64,000 bases of DNA from Herbidospora solisilvae. Lineage in GTDB: Bacteria > Actinomycetota > Actinomycetes > Streptosporangiales > Streptosporangiaceae. Of this stretch, positions 7,930 to 16,835 are shown piece after piece. Each line of letters begins with the position of its first letter. Positions within the stretch are counted from its first letter, which is position 1. Position numbers and translations under genes: made by a program. The stretch is taken from NCBI RefSeq assembly GCF_009901565.1, contig NZ_WXEW01000008.1, positions 124,001-188,000 of the forward strand, written 5' to 3'. The notes under the pieces were generated by a model. The model was not told where the DNA came from and did not search any database. It saw only the letters and a program-made list of their open reading frames with translations.

Positions 7930-8787
7930 CCTGGTGGGCAGGCCCTGCCAGGTCGAGTGGGCGGCCACCGCGAAGGCCGCCACCGAGATGCCCCGCTTGA
8001 GCCGGTCGGAGGGGTGCACCCCGTCGAGCAGCGCGCTCAGATATCCGGCCACGAACGCGCCGCCGACCTCGGTCGCGTCGACGACCGTCACGGGGGCGGC
8101 CTGGGTGTCGTACCGGAAACCCTCGACCGTGGCGCTGGCCCCCTTGGAGCCGCGCATCACGACGAGTTCGGGCACCTGGGCGATGGCGCTCTCGACCAGG
8201 CCGAGCTCGTCCTGGTTGGCGAACAGGACGTCGGCCGAGGCGGCGAGCTCCCGGAGGCCGTCGCGGGCCTCCTGCACGCTCTCCCACAGGTTCGGCCGGT
8301 GGTTCACGTCGACCGAGACCAGCACGCCGGCGTCCTTGGCCAGCTTCACCGCGTGGTGCACCGCGCTCCACGCGTATCCGCTCAGCGCGGGGGTGATGCC
8401 GGTGACGTGCAGGATGCGCGCGTCCTGGACCTCCGTCGGCACGTCGCCCGTCGACACCCGCGACCCGGCCGAGCCGCCCCGGTAGAAGACGGCGTGCGCG
8501 ACCCGGCCGATGCGGCGCTGGCGCAGCGCCAGGCCGCTGGCGGCGGTCTCGTCGACCCGCAGGTGGGAGACGTCCACGCCCTCGCCGCGCAGCACCGTGG
8601 TGGTGCGCACCCCGATCTCGTCGTCGCTGACCCGGCCGACGTAGGCCACCGAGTGCCCGAGCCGGGCCAGGCCGACCGCGACGGTCAGTTCGGGGCCCTC
8701 CAGGTCGAGCCGGGCGGACATGTCGTGCCGGATTCGGTCGGCGGTCACGACGCCCAGCACCTCGCCGAGCGTGAACAGATCGGTCAT
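7912..8787 (-). CDS. PfkB-family sugar kinase-like protein with lost catalytic Asp
   Basis: 291 residues, start ATG 8787 with GGAGAAG upstream. The overall order (LGEVLGVV start, VGLARLGHSVAYVGRVSDDEIG, VLVSVDVNHRPNLW, VVMRGSKGA) is that of 2-keto-3-deoxygluconate kinases. However, the signature DTxGAGD reads DATEVGG at 237-243, so the catalytic base Asp is Gly243 and the anion-hole GAG is changed. The substrate-binding Asn of the first signature (GGxxxN) is Thr35. The frame is intact, so this looks like a pseudokinase or a sugar sensor rather than a decayed gene. It overlaps the convergent flavoprotein gene by 18 bp. Confidence 0.85.
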   Translation of the reverse strand: MTDLFTLGEVLGVVTADRIRHDMSARLDLEGPELTVAVGLARLGHSVAYVGRVSDDEIGVRTTTVLRGEGVDVSHLRVDETAASGLALRQRRIGRVAHAVFYRGGSAGSRVSTGDVPTEVQDARILHVTGITPALSGYAWSAVHHAVKLAKDAGVLVSVDVNHRPNLWESVQEARDGLRELAASADVLFANQDELGLVESAIAQVPELVVMRGSKGASATVEGFRYDTQAAPVTVVDATEVGGAFVAGYLSALLDGVHPSDRLKRGISVAAFAVAAHSTWQGLPTRSELPP

Positions 8788-8829
8788 CGCACTCTTCTCC
8801 GCAGCTGATCGGGAAAAGCATGGCAGAAC

Positions 8830-8847
8830 CGTTCCAACGGCGGAACG
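8830..8847. promoter_or_regulatory. 18-bp inverted repeat upstream of PfkB-like gene
   Basis: CGTTCC-N6-GGAACG, perfect 6-bp arms, 43-60 bp upstream of the start at 8787. It is a plausible operator of an unknown regulator. Confidence 0.45.
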
Positions 8848-8848
8848 C

Positions 8849-8886
8849 CGATCGGCCCCCGCCTTGCCTCAGGCGAGGGCCGATCG
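8849..8886 (-). terminator. Long hairpin terminator
   Basis: CGATCGGCCC (8849-8858) pairs with GGGCCGATCG (8877-8886), and CGCCT (8860-8864) pairs with AGGCG (8871-8875) inside, one C-A mismatch, 6-nt loop. It lies 13 bp beyond the stop of the membrane protein gene at 8900. There is no T-run, as is common in high-GC hosts. Confidence 0.75.
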
Positions 8887-8899
8887 ATGGTGCCGCCGG

Positions 8900-9346
8900 T
8901 CAGAAGGCGTCGTCGCGGCGCGAGTGGCGTCCACCGGCGACGAGCCGGTCGCCGTCCTCCACCCGGTCGCGGTCCTCCACCCGGTCGACGGGACGGGTCT
9001 CGTCACGGTCGTCGACGCCGTTGTGGTTGCGGTCGACGAGCTGCTGCTCCAGATCCCGCTTCTCACTCTCCAGCCGGGAGACGCGGTCGCGCTCGGCCAG
9101 CCGCTCCTCGCGCATGCGGCGGCGCTTGGCGACGCTGCGGCGCATGCCGCCGCTGACCATCGCCAGCCCGATGAGGACGCCCGCGGCGGTGGCCGCGCCG
9201 AGCAGGAACATCTCGAAGGAGGTCAGCGTGAAGTTCCAGTCGAGCACGGTGATGGGGGTGGTCGCCGCCGCGGTGGTGTCCTGAATGGAGATTTCGATCA
9301 AGACTGCACCCGCGACCACGATCAGGAGAAGGCCCAGAAGAACCAT
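8900..9346 (-). CDS. Small LapA-like membrane protein with charged coiled tail
   Basis: 148 residues. Two hydrophobic helices (about 2-20 and 42-64) flank an extracytoplasmic loop, followed by MRRSVAKRRRMREERLAERDRV and a strongly charged coiled-coil segment ending in short D-R-V-E-D-R/G-D repeats. The two-helix-plus-coiled-coil plan resembles LapA/DUF1049 proteins. The function is unknown. Start ATG 9346 follows GAGGTGAG. The strong hairpin at 8849-8886 ends the transcript. Confidence 0.7.
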   Translation of the reverse strand: MVLLGLLLIVVAGAVLIEISIQDTTAAATTPITVLDWNFTLTSFEMFLLGAATAAGVLIGLAMVSGGMRRSVAKRRRMREERLAERDRVSRLESEKRDLEQQLVDRNHNGVDDRDETRPVDRVEDRDRVEDGDRLVAGGRHSRRDDAF

Positions 9347-9483
9347 GTGTTCTCACCTCGAATGCAGATGTGGCTTGGCCCACTTGTCTGCCCCCGATTC
9401 GGCCGTTCATGTCGGTCGTGGCGGGTTTCGGAGTTTTACAGGCGGTCGTCCATGATCTCCGTTTGCTTGGGTATGGGGCCGTT

Positions 9484-9687
9484 ATGAGTGAGCTGCAGCA
9501 GGTGGAAGAGGAGATCGCCCGCATTCGCGCGGAGGCCCGTTCCCTGCGCGAGCAGATCGGCGACCGGGCCGGCGACGGTCCGGCCGACTCGGCGGAGCTG
9601 GCCACCCTCATCGCCAACGCCGACCAGCTCGACAACCTCGCGGAGGAGCTGGAGAGCCGGCGCGACACCCTGAAGAACCAGGGCTGA
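9484..9687 (+). CDS. Small coiled-coil protein, unknown function
   Basis: 67 residues from ATG 9484. Nearly the whole chain is heptad-like: ELQQVEEEIARIRAEARSLREQ, a short GDGPAD linker, then LATLIANADQLDNLAEELESRRD. It has no cysteines, no membrane segment and no known catalytic motif. An upstream in-frame extension has unlike composition and was not used. It diverges from the LapA-like gene and is followed by a strong hairpin, so it is probably a stand-alone transcript. Confidence 0.6.
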   Translation: MSELQQVEEEIARIRAEARSLREQIGDRAGDGPADSAELATLIANADQLDNLAEELESRRDTLKNQG

Positions 9688-9723
9688 CCGGAACCCCCAC
9701 GGTCGGGACGAGCTGACGGCCTT

Positions 9724-9761
9724 CGGTGCCGGTCGGGTCCGGCGCGACCCTTCCGGCACCG
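9724..9761 (+). terminator. Hairpin terminator after coiled-coil gene
   Basis: CGGTGCCGG (9724-9732) pairs with CCGGCACCG (9753-9761); GGGTC (9735-9739) pairs with GACCC (9746-9750) inside. It is 37 bp past the stop at 9687. The rest of 9762-9940 holds no gene or repeat I can support. Confidence 0.65.
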
Positions 9762-9941
9762 ACGGCCTGCACCTTCTTGCCACGTACCCGGAGGTGCGCC
9801 CGGACGGGCGTTCCGCCGTGAGCCCTGCCCAGGACCCTGCCCTGAACCTGTGTCCGGCCCGCGCACGTCCGCTCACCTGGGTCGATCCCCACGTGGAACC
9901 TCCTCGGCGGAAGACGGCGGCGAGCCGTACCTGAGAGAACA

Positions 9942-10040
9942 GAAAGCGCTCTCGCGCTCGGATCGTCCTGCTACTTCTGGACTTTTGTCAAGACTAGGTT
10001 TAACTTGCAGGAAACCCGCGAGAACTTTGAGAAAGCGCTC
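9942..10040. promoter_or_regulatory. Two AGCGCT-centred LacI/CebR-like half-palindromes
   Basis: GAAAGCGCTC occurs at 9942-9951 and again at 10031-10040. The AGCGCT core is shared with the known CebR/CelR cellobiose operator TGGGAGCGCTCCCA. Between them lies a TTGTCA (9985-9990) that could be a -35 element. They are 190-280 bp before the binding-protein gene. Confidence 0.45.
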
Positions 10041-10096
10041 TACCTGATTCAGGAGATCCTTGGATCAAGCCTCTGAGCTGCTGAGACGTGTGAAAA

Positions 10097-10196
10097 CTCC
10101 AGGGAACGTTCCCTGGAGGTCACGACGATCGTTATCTCTCAGCCCATTGACAACCCCACGGGCCCAGCTCGACCCTCACTCCAGGGAACGTTCTCT
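10097..10196 (+). promoter_or_regulatory. LacI-type operators and promoter of the oligosaccharide operon
   Basis: A perfect 22-bp palindrome centred on GGGAACGTTCCC is at 10097-10118. A second copy of its left 16 bases (ACTCCAGGGAACGTTC) is at 10178-10193. A consensus -35 TTGACA is at 10147-10152, so the second operator would cover the start of transcription, and the pair could loop over the promoter. The LacI regulator ending the operon is the likely ligand-responsive repressor. Confidence 0.75.
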
Positions 10197-10227
10197 TCAT
10201 GATCAAAAATAGGAAGGTTCCATCGGC

Positions 10228-11535
10228 ATGTCTCACCCCCCTCGCCGCCGTGCCGCGCGGCTGCTGGTGCCCCTGATCGCCGCTTCCCTCCTGGCCGCCG
10301 CCTGTGGTGGTGGGGAGAGCACGCCGGCCCCCGGAGCCGCCAGCGGCGGTGCCGCCGCTCCCGCCGAGCCGGTCAAGCTGACCGTGGCCCTCTTCAGCGA
10401 CTTCCACTACGGCCCGCTGTACGAGGAGTTCAAGAAGACCCACCCGAACGTCGAGATCACCGAGCGCCGGGCGCAGTTCAACGACCACCACAACAACCTG
10501 GTCACCCAGGTCGCCACCGGGGCGGGCGCCGCCGACATCGTCGCCGTCGAGGGCGGCTTCATCGCCACCTTCCGCGAGGTCGCCGACAAGTTCCACAACC
10601 TCAACGACTACGGCCTGGGCTCACGCCAGTCCGAGTACCTCGACTGGAAGTGGCAGCTCGGCCTGTCGAAGGACGGCTCCCAGCTCATCGGCCTCGGCAC
10701 CGACGTCGGCGGCCTGGCCATGTGTTACCGGCCCGACCTCTTCAAGGAGGCCGGCCTGCCCACCGACCGCGACGAGGTCAGCGCCTTGTGGCCGACCTGG
10801 GAGCAGTACGTCGAGACCGGCAAGAAGTTCGTCGCCGCGGGCGGCAAGGCGGCCTTCACCGACGGCCCCGGTGAGCACTTCCGCGCCATGGTCGAGCAGG
10901 CCCCCGTCGGCTTCTACGACACCAGCGACAAGGTCGTCGTCGGCACCAACCCCGACGTGCGCAAGGCCTGGGACATCTCGGTCTCCATGATCCAGAACAA
11001 GCTGTCGGGCAAGCTCGTCGCGTTCACCCCCGAGTGGACCACCGGCATCGCCAAGGGCACCTTCGCCACGATGGTCTGCCCCGCCTGGAAGACCGGCGTG
11101 ATCAAGGACCAGAAGCCCGGCGAGGGCACCTGGGACATCGCGGCCGTGCCCGGCGGCGGCGGCAACCAGGGCGGCACCCACCTGCTCGCCCCCAAGCAGG
11201 GCAAGCACCCCAAGGAGGCCGCCGAGCTGATCAACTTCCTGACCAGCAAGGAGAGCCAGCTCACCCTGTGGAAGGACGCCTCGGCCCTGCCGTCGCTGCC
11301 CGCCCTCTACACGGACCCGGCCGTCGCCGACTTCGTGAACCCCTACTTCGGCGACGCCCCCATCGGCAAGATCTTCACCGACGCCGCCAAGGCGTTGAAG
11401 CCGCAGTACACGGGCCCCAAGGCCGGTGACGTGAACGTCGCCATGGGCAACGGCCTCGGCCGCATCGAACTCCAGGGTCAGGACCCCGAAGAGGCCTGGA
11501 AGCAGGCCGTCGCGGACTCCGAGAAGATCAAGTAG
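10228..11535 (+). CDS. Sugar ABC transporter substrate-binding lipoprotein (CebE-like)
   Basis: 435 residues. Signal peptide with a twin-basic start (PPRRRAAR), a hydrophobic core and lipobox LAAAC; the lipidated Cys is residue 26, followed by a G/S/A/P linker. The mature part follows cluster-1 extracellular solute-binding proteins (EFKKTHPNVEITE, ADIVAVEGGFIATF, KHPKEAAELINFLTSKE). It captures an oligosaccharide outside the membrane and passes it to the permeases encoded just downstream. Beta-glucosidase and LacI genes in the same operon point to cello-oligosaccharides or another beta-glucoside, as in the Streptomyces ceb operon. No ATPase gene is present; a shared MsiK-type ATPase elsewhere is likely. 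Confidence 0.93.
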   Translation: MSHPPRRRAARLLVPLIAASLLAAACGGGESTPAPGAASGGAAAPAEPVKLTVALFSDFHYGPLYEEFKKTHPNVEITERRAQFNDHHNNLVTQVATGAGAADIVAVEGGFIATFREVADKFHNLNDYGLGSRQSEYLDWKWQLGLSKDGSQLIGLGTDVGGLAMCYRPDLFKEAGLPTDRDEVSALWPTWEQYVETGKKFVAAGGKAAFTDGPGEHFRAMVEQAPVGFYDTSDKVVVGTNPDVRKAWDISVSMIQNKLSGKLVAFTPEWTTGIAKGTFATMVCPAWKTGVIKDQKPGEGTWDIAAVPGGGGNQGGTHLLAPKQGKHPKEAAELINFLTSKESQLTLWKDASALPSLPALYTDPAVADFVNPYFGDAPIGKIFTDAAKALKPQYTGPKAGDVNVAMGNGLGRIELQGQDPEEAWKQAVADSEKIK

Positions 11536-11545
11536 CCGTACGCCG

Positions 11546-11570
11546 CGGGGTGGCCGGTCCGGCCACCCCG
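11546..11570 (+). terminator. Intra-operon hairpin after binding-protein gene
   Basis: CGGGGTGGCC-GGTCC-GGCCACCCCG, a perfect 10-bp stem in the 56-bp gap between the binding-protein and permease genes. There is no T-run. It probably terminates or stabilises part of the message so that the binding protein is made in excess over the permeases. Confidence 0.65.
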
Positions 11571-11591
11571 CCTTCCCTTGAGAGGAGCGCC

Positions 11592-12557
11592 ATGGCCACG
11601 CGTGCCCCGGAACGTGCAGCGCCGCCACGGCGACCGGGAGGCAAGCGCCGGCTGACCGCCCGCCACTGGCGGCACACCGTCGACGTCAAAGCCTCCCCGT
11701 ACGCGTACGTCGCCCCGTTCTTCCTGCTGTTCTGCGCCTTCGGGCTGTTCCCCATCGGCTACACGCTCTGGGTGAGCCTGCACGAGTGGACGCTGCTGGA
11801 CGACGAGCACACCTTCGTGGGCCTGGAGAACTTCCGGGTCCTGCTGGCGGACTCGTACTTCTGGAACGCGACGTTCAACACGTTGTCGATCGGCCTGCTG
11901 TCGATGCTGCCGCAGTTGCTGCTGGCGCTGTGGCTCGCCCATCTGCTGAACCGGCCGCTGCGGGCCCAGAACTTCTTCCGGATCACCCTGCTGCTGCCCA
12001 ACGTCACCAGCGTCGTCGCGGTCGTGGTGATCTTCTCGCAGATCTTCGGCCGCGACTTCGGCCTGATCAACTGGGTCATCACCAGTTTCGGGTTCGACGG
12101 CATCGCCTGGCGTGACGGCACCCTGAGCTCCCACGTGGCCATCTCGACGATGATCATGTGGCGGTGGACGGGCTACAACGCGCTCATCCTGCTGGCCGCG
12201 ATGCAGGCCGTACCGCGAGAGCTGTACGAAGCCGCCACCATCGACGGCGCGTCGAGCTTCACCCAGCTCCGCAAGGTCACCGTGCCGATGATCCGGCCCA
12301 CCATCGCCTTCGTGGTGATCACCTCGACCATCGGCTCGATGCAGATCTTCGCCGAGCCGCTGCTGTTCGGCGCCTACACCCTCACCGGCGGGCAGGACCG
12401 GCAGTACCAGACGCTCTCGCTGTTCTTCTACGAGAACTACATGCGCCTCGACTTCGGCTTCTCGTCGGCAATCTCCTGGATGATCTTCGTCTTCATTCTG
12501 ATCATCGCCGGGATCAACTACCTGCTCACCAACCGGATGAAGGGAAGCATCCGATGA
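11592..12557 (+). CDS. Sugar ABC transporter permease, MalF/CebF type
   Basis: 321 residues; ATG 11592 has GAGGAG at 11582-11587. The N-terminus is basic and cytoplasmic, followed by six membrane helices (first about residues 35-57). The ATPase-coupling EAA loop is ELYEAATIDGASSFTQLRKVTVP. It forms a heterodimeric channel with the next gene product, which starts inside this gene's stop codon (ATGA). Confidence 0.93.
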   Translation: MATRAPERAAPPRRPGGKRRLTARHWRHTVDVKASPYAYVAPFFLLFCAFGLFPIGYTLWVSLHEWTLLDDEHTFVGLENFRVLLADSYFWNATFNTLSIGLLSMLPQLLLALWLAHLLNRPLRAQNFFRITLLLPNVTSVVAVVVIFSQIFGRDFGLINWVITSFGFDGIAWRDGTLSSHVAISTMIMWRWTGYNALILLAAMQAVPRELYEAATIDGASSFTQLRKVTVPMIRPTIAFVVITSTIGSMQIFAEPLLFGAYTLTGGQDRQYQTLSLFFYENYMRLDFGFSSAISWMIFVFILIIAGINYLLTNRMKGSIR

Positions 12558-13374
12558 CCGGCCGTCGGGTCAACAACCGGCTGACCTATCTCACCCTGAC
12601 CGCGGTCGCGTTCTTCTTCACGATCCCGCTCTACTACTCGATCGTGGTGGCCTCCCGCGACAACGCCTCCCTCGCGTCGGTGCCGCCGCCGCTCTTCCCC
12701 GGCGGCAACTTCTTCGAGAACGTCAGCCGGGTCTTCGACACCGTGCCGTTCGGCCTGGCGATGCTGAACTCGGTGCTCGTGGCCGGCACGATCTCGATCT
12801 CGGTCATGTTCTTCTCGACCCTGGCCGGCTTCGCCTTCGCCAAACTGCGCTTCCGCGGCCGCAACATCCTGCTGCTCATGACCGTCGGCACGATGATGGT
12901 GCCGACCCTGGCCGGCATCATCCCGCTCTACATCCTCATGGTGAAGCTGGAGTGGGTCGGCTCGCTGTACGCCGTCGTCGTGCCCGCCCTGGTCAACGCG
13001 TTCGGCGTGTTCTTCATGACGCAGTTCCTGTCCCGCGCGCTCCCGACCGAGCTCCTGGAGGCGGGCCGCGTCGACGGCTGCACGACCTGGGGCCTGGTCT
13101 GGCACGTCGTCTTCCCGGCGGCCCGCCCGGCGGCGGCCGTACTCGGCATGCTGACCTTCATGACGGCCTGGAACGACTACATGTGGCCGCTCATGGTGCT
13201 GACCCCGGAGAACCCGACGGTCCAGGTGGCGCTGTCGACCCTGGCCGCCGGCTACGTCAACGACTACGTGATGGGCCTGGCGGGCACCGCGCTCGGCACG
13301 CTGCCCCTCGTCATCGTGTTCGCACTTCTCGGCAAGCACATCATCGGAGGAATCATGCAGGGGGCGGTCAAGGG

Positions 13375-13378
<4 letters not shown>
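12554..13378 (+). CDS. Sugar ABC transporter permease, MalG/CebG type
   Basis: 274 residues. ATG 12554 overlaps the upstream stop by 4 bp (ATGA), which ensures coupled translation. Six membrane helices; the EAA loop reads ELLEAGRVDGCTTWGLVWHVVFP and the end motif MTAWNDYMWPLMVL is typical of MalG-type subunits. It works with the permease at 11592. The beta-glucosidase gene starts within its stop codon. Confidence 0.93.
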
Positions 13379-14744
<1,366 letters not shown>

Positions 14745-14748
<4 letters not shown>

Positions 14749-15740
14749 AACGTCCAACCTTGGAGGCAGTCGCCGCCCGCGCCGGCGTGTCCAAGTCGAC
14801 CGTCTCAAGGGTGGTCAACGGCGACACGACCGTGACGCCGAACTTCCGCGAGCTGGTGCTGCGGGCGGTGAACGAGCTCGGCTACGTGCCCAACTCGGTC
14901 GCCCGCAGCCTGGTGACCCAGCGCACCAACTCCATCGCCCTGGTGGTCTCCGACCCGCCCGCCGGGTTGTTCTCCGACGACCCCATGTTCTCGGCCGTGG
15001 TGCGGTCGGCGTCGCGGGCCCTTGAGGCGGCCTCCAAGCAGGTCGTCCTGATGCTCGCCGGGTCCGACGAGAGCCGCGTGCGGGTCCAGGAGTACGTCGC
15101 CGCCGGGCACGTCGACGGCGTGATGCTGGTGTCGTTCTACGGGGCCGACCCGCTGCCCGCGGCCCTGATGCGGATGGGCCTGCCGATGGCCTCCTTCGGC
15201 AAGCCCGTCTCGGCCCCCTCGGTCCCCTACGTCGACAACGACAACCTCGGGGGAGCACGCCAGGCGGTCGAGCACCTGCTGAGCCGGGGCCGGCGGCGGA
15301 TCGCCACCATCTCGGGCCCGCTCGACATGATCGCCTCGCAGGACCGACTGACCGGCTACCGGGAGACGCTGCGCGACACCGGCCGCCGGTCGATCATCGC
15401 GGTCGGCGACTTCACCCGGGTCTCGGGCGACCAGGCGATGTGCCAGCTCCTCGAAGACGACCCGGGCCTCGACGCCGTCTTCGCGGCCAACGACCTGATG
15501 GCGATCGGCGCCCTCCACGCCCTGCGCAGGGCCGGTCGCCGGGTCCCCGACGACGTGGCCGTGGTCGGGTTCGACGACATAGAGGCCGCGCTCTACACCG
15601 ACCCGCCGCTGACGACGGTCCGCAGCCCGATGGCCGACCAGGCGCTGGCGGTGGTCAGCCTGCTGCTGGGGCTGTTCGAAGACGGGCGCGCCGACCCGGT
15701 GATACTGCCGACGGAACTGGTGATCCGGGAGTCGAGCTGA
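14745..15740 (+). CDS. LacI-family transcriptional repressor (CebR-like)
   Basis: 331 residues from GTG 14745, which overlaps the beta-glucosidase stop. The N-terminal helix-turn-helix is PTLEAVAARAGVSKSTVSRV with hinge-helix sequence NSVARSL. The periplasmic-binding-protein-like core has the family lines YVDNDNLGGARQAVEHLL, FAANDLMAIGAL and VAVVGFDDIEAALYTDPPLTTV. It probably represses the operon that encodes it by binding the AACGTT- and/or AGCGCT-centred sites at 9942-10196 until an oligosaccharide releases it. Encoding the repressor last in the operon gives negative feedback. Confidence 0.93.
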
Positions 15741-15818
15741 GGCGGGCCTGTCATGTTCGGCGTCCCCTCGGCGCGGGGCGTCACGTCCCGCCGAGGTCGG
15801 GACCGTCGCCTCACGACA

Positions 15819-15836
15819 CCCGCCCACCCCGGCGGG
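15819..15836 (+). terminator. Weak candidate terminator after LacI gene
   Basis: CCCGCC-N6-GGCGGG, about 80 bp past the operon's last stop codon. The stem is short and has no T-run. Confidence 0.35.
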
Positions 15837-15874
15837 GATCCTCGTAGGGTCGTCACCCGGCCCGAGGAAAGCCC

Positions 15875-16267
15875 ATGTCACCGAAGTCCATCGTCATCGC
15901 GGTCGGCGTCCTGCTCGTCATGGACCTGACCGGCGCCGGCATCTCCGTGTCCGCCGGGCTCAACGCCGACTTCCTGGAGGCCCTCGGCCCGACGGCCCGG
16001 TTGTCGGCGCCGCTCCCGATGATGGCCGCCCAGGCGATCCTGGCTTTCGCGGTCACCCGGGAGCGCCGCGCCGTCGCGATCCCGGCCGCCGCGCTGCTGG
16101 TCGTCGCGGGGGTGCTGGCCTTCGTCTCCGGCTTCTTCGACGGCGGGTACGCCGCCGAGCTCACGACGGGCCAGCGGGTGTTCCAGATCGTGCTGGTCAG
16201 CGGGCATCTGGTGCTGAGCGCCCTGGCGGGGGTCCGGCTGGCGGGGCTGCTGCGGTCAGCGGCGTAG
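15875..16267 (+). CDS. Small four-helix membrane protein, unknown function
   Basis: 130 residues from ATG 15875 with AGGAAAG upstream. Four hydrophobic helices, polar only in short loops (GLNADFLEALGPTARL, TRERRAV, GGYAAELTTGQR). No catalytic or binding motif is recognised. It overlaps the 3' end of the convergent CoA-binding-domain gene by 12 bp. Confidence 0.65.
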   Translation: MSPKSIVIAVGVLLVMDLTGAGISVSAGLNADFLEALGPTARLSAPLPMMAAQAILAFAVTRERRAVAIPAAALLVVAGVLAFVSGFFDGGYAAELTTGQRVFQIVLVSGHLVLSALAGVRLAGLLRSAA

Positions 16268-16669
16268 CGCCCACTCGACGGCCGGGCAGCGGTTCATGAC
16301 GACGTCGATCCCGGCCGCCAGCGCCCGGTCGCCGGCCGCCTCGTCGTACACGTCGAGCGGCAGCCACACCGCCCCCGCGCCCACCGCGATCGCCTCGTCG
16401 ATCACGCCGCCCGCGAAGGCGGTGCGCCGGTAGATCGCCACCACGTCGATCGGGACGGGGACCTCGGCGAGGGCCGGGTAGGTCGTCTCGCCCAGGACCG
16501 GCCTGCCGTCGGGATGCACCGGGATGATGCGTTTGCCGCGCCGCTTCATGAGTTCCGCCTGGTTGTAGACGGTCCGGGCCGGATCGCCGGAAAGGCCGAC
16601 GAAGGCCCAGGTCGTCGTGTCGTTCAGCAGGCGCCTGATGACCGTCGGGTCGGCGAAACGATCTCCCAT
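16256..16669 (-). CDS. CoA-binding domain protein (YccU-like)
   Basis: 137 residues from ATG 16669. The sequence TWAFVGLSGDPARTVYNQAELMKRRGKRIIPVHPDG is the Rossmann-type CoA-binding fold of the YccU family, and GIDVVMNRCPAVEW is its conserved end. A 29-residue in-frame extension to a GTG further upstream lacks the family pattern and runs into the promoter of the divergent lanthipeptide gene, so it was rejected. The cellular role is unknown; family members bind CoA or its thioesters. Confidence 0.85.
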   Translation of the reverse strand: MGDRFADPTVIRRLLNDTTTWAFVGLSGDPARTVYNQAELMKRRGKRIIPVHPDGRPVLGETTYPALAEVPVPIDVVAIYRRTAFAGGVIDEAIAVGAGAVWLPLDVYDEAAGDRALAAGIDVVMNRCPAVEWALRR

Positions 16670-16835
16670 GTCCTGGTGCAACAAGCCGATCACCGGGTCT
16701 CTTCCGGCACAGGTCAGGTCGGGTTTCACGACGGCACCCATGACGTTTGCCCACACAGGATTGATTGAACTTGTAACTAGAAGCTCTTGGGGTTATCCGG
16801 AATTCTTCCTGTTAGCAGAAAGCAGGGAGATGGCA

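Noticed and set aside
9608-9892. Basic 94-residue minus-strand open frame in the control region of the sugar operon
   Set aside because: No ribosome site, no family resemblance and it covers the hairpin terminator of the coiled-coil gene.
15741-15874. Several short GC-rich partial repeats after the LacI gene
   Set aside because: Only one 6-bp stem is self-consistent; the others are chance pairings in GC-rich DNA.
16670-16756. 29-residue N-terminal extension of the CoA-binding protein
   Set aside because: No family similarity, no ribosome site, and it invades the promoter of the lanthipeptide operon.
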